Assembly (NCBI GenBank): GCA_015056925.1 | Contig: SVFJ01000028.1 | Location: forward strand, 1 to 32,527 | DNA: 32,527 nt | Origin: Lachnospiraceae bacterium | GTDB lineage: Bacteria; Bacillota; Clostridia; Lachnospirales; Lachnospiraceae | Direction: 5' to 3' | Part shown: positions 32,499 to 32,527 of the stretch, piece after piece | Layout of the letters: each line of letters begins with the position of its first letter | Position numbering within the stretch: position 1 is the stretch's first letter | Translations under genes and position numbers: made by a program | Notes under the pieces: generated by a model | Databases searched by the model: none | What the model was told of the DNA's origin: nothing | Seen by the model: only the letters and a program-made list of their open reading frames with translations

Positions 32499-32527
32499 GA
32501 AAAATGCTTTAGCTTACAGTAAGAAAA

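Overview
The window looks like chromosome from a low-to-moderate G+C Gram-positive bacterium of the class Clostridia, most likely family Lachnospiraceae. Reasons: A/T-rich codon use, strong AGGAGG-type ribosome binding sites, sigma-A promoters with 17-nt spacing, many U-tailed hairpin terminators, and the order tmcAL / pta - yceD - rpmF - plsX - acpP - rnc - smc - ftsY ... ylxM - ffh - rpsP - khpA - rimM - trmD ... rplS. I see no rRNA, tRNA, CRISPR array, transposase or integrase.

Layout. (1) 1-2569: a NitT/TauT-type ABC importer (permease cut by the left edge, ATPase, lipoprotein) closed by a terminator. (2) 2572-4078: an ArsR repressor and an SdpI-like membrane protein, with a consensus promoter and a palindromic operator over the start of transcription. 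(3) 4083-5713: tmcAL on the minus strand and a divergent intergenic region that carries the pta promoter and a near-perfect cre-like palindrome. (4) 5714-14321: pta, then the core block yceD-rpmF-plsX-acpP-rnc-smc-ftsY for fatty-acid/phospholipid start-up, RNA processing, chromosome condensation and membrane targeting. ackA, which I expected beside pta, is absent here. (5) 14385-16489: threonine ammonia-lyase and a YitT-type membrane protein. (6) 16632-21338: four tightly packed genes (GrpE-like protein, lid-less Hsp70, small hydrophobic membrane protein, large membrane protein with a J-like N-terminus lacking HPD and a C-terminal SH3b domain). This looks like a self-contained, membrane-tethered chaperone system and is the best candidate for something undescribed. 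(7) 21445-25170: ylxM-ffh-rpsP-khpA-rimM-trmD, the SRP/ribosome block. (8) 25208-31801: about 6.8 kb lying between trmD and rplS. It holds an M50/S2P-like protein, two tiny membrane proteins, two ABC ATPases with degenerate signature motifs, three related membrane subunits plus a shorter relative, and a YtrA-type GntR regulator, with a 22-bp palindrome over the promoter. (9) 32005-32352: rplS and terminator. The right edge holds a terminator for a minus-strand gene outside the window.

The two SRP GTPases (FtsY and Ffh) flank the Hsp70 cassette, so membrane targeting, a membrane-anchored chaperone set and a membrane metalloprotease-like gene are all within 20 kb. Any functional link between them is inference. 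All identifications come from reading motifs and gene order; no database search was run.
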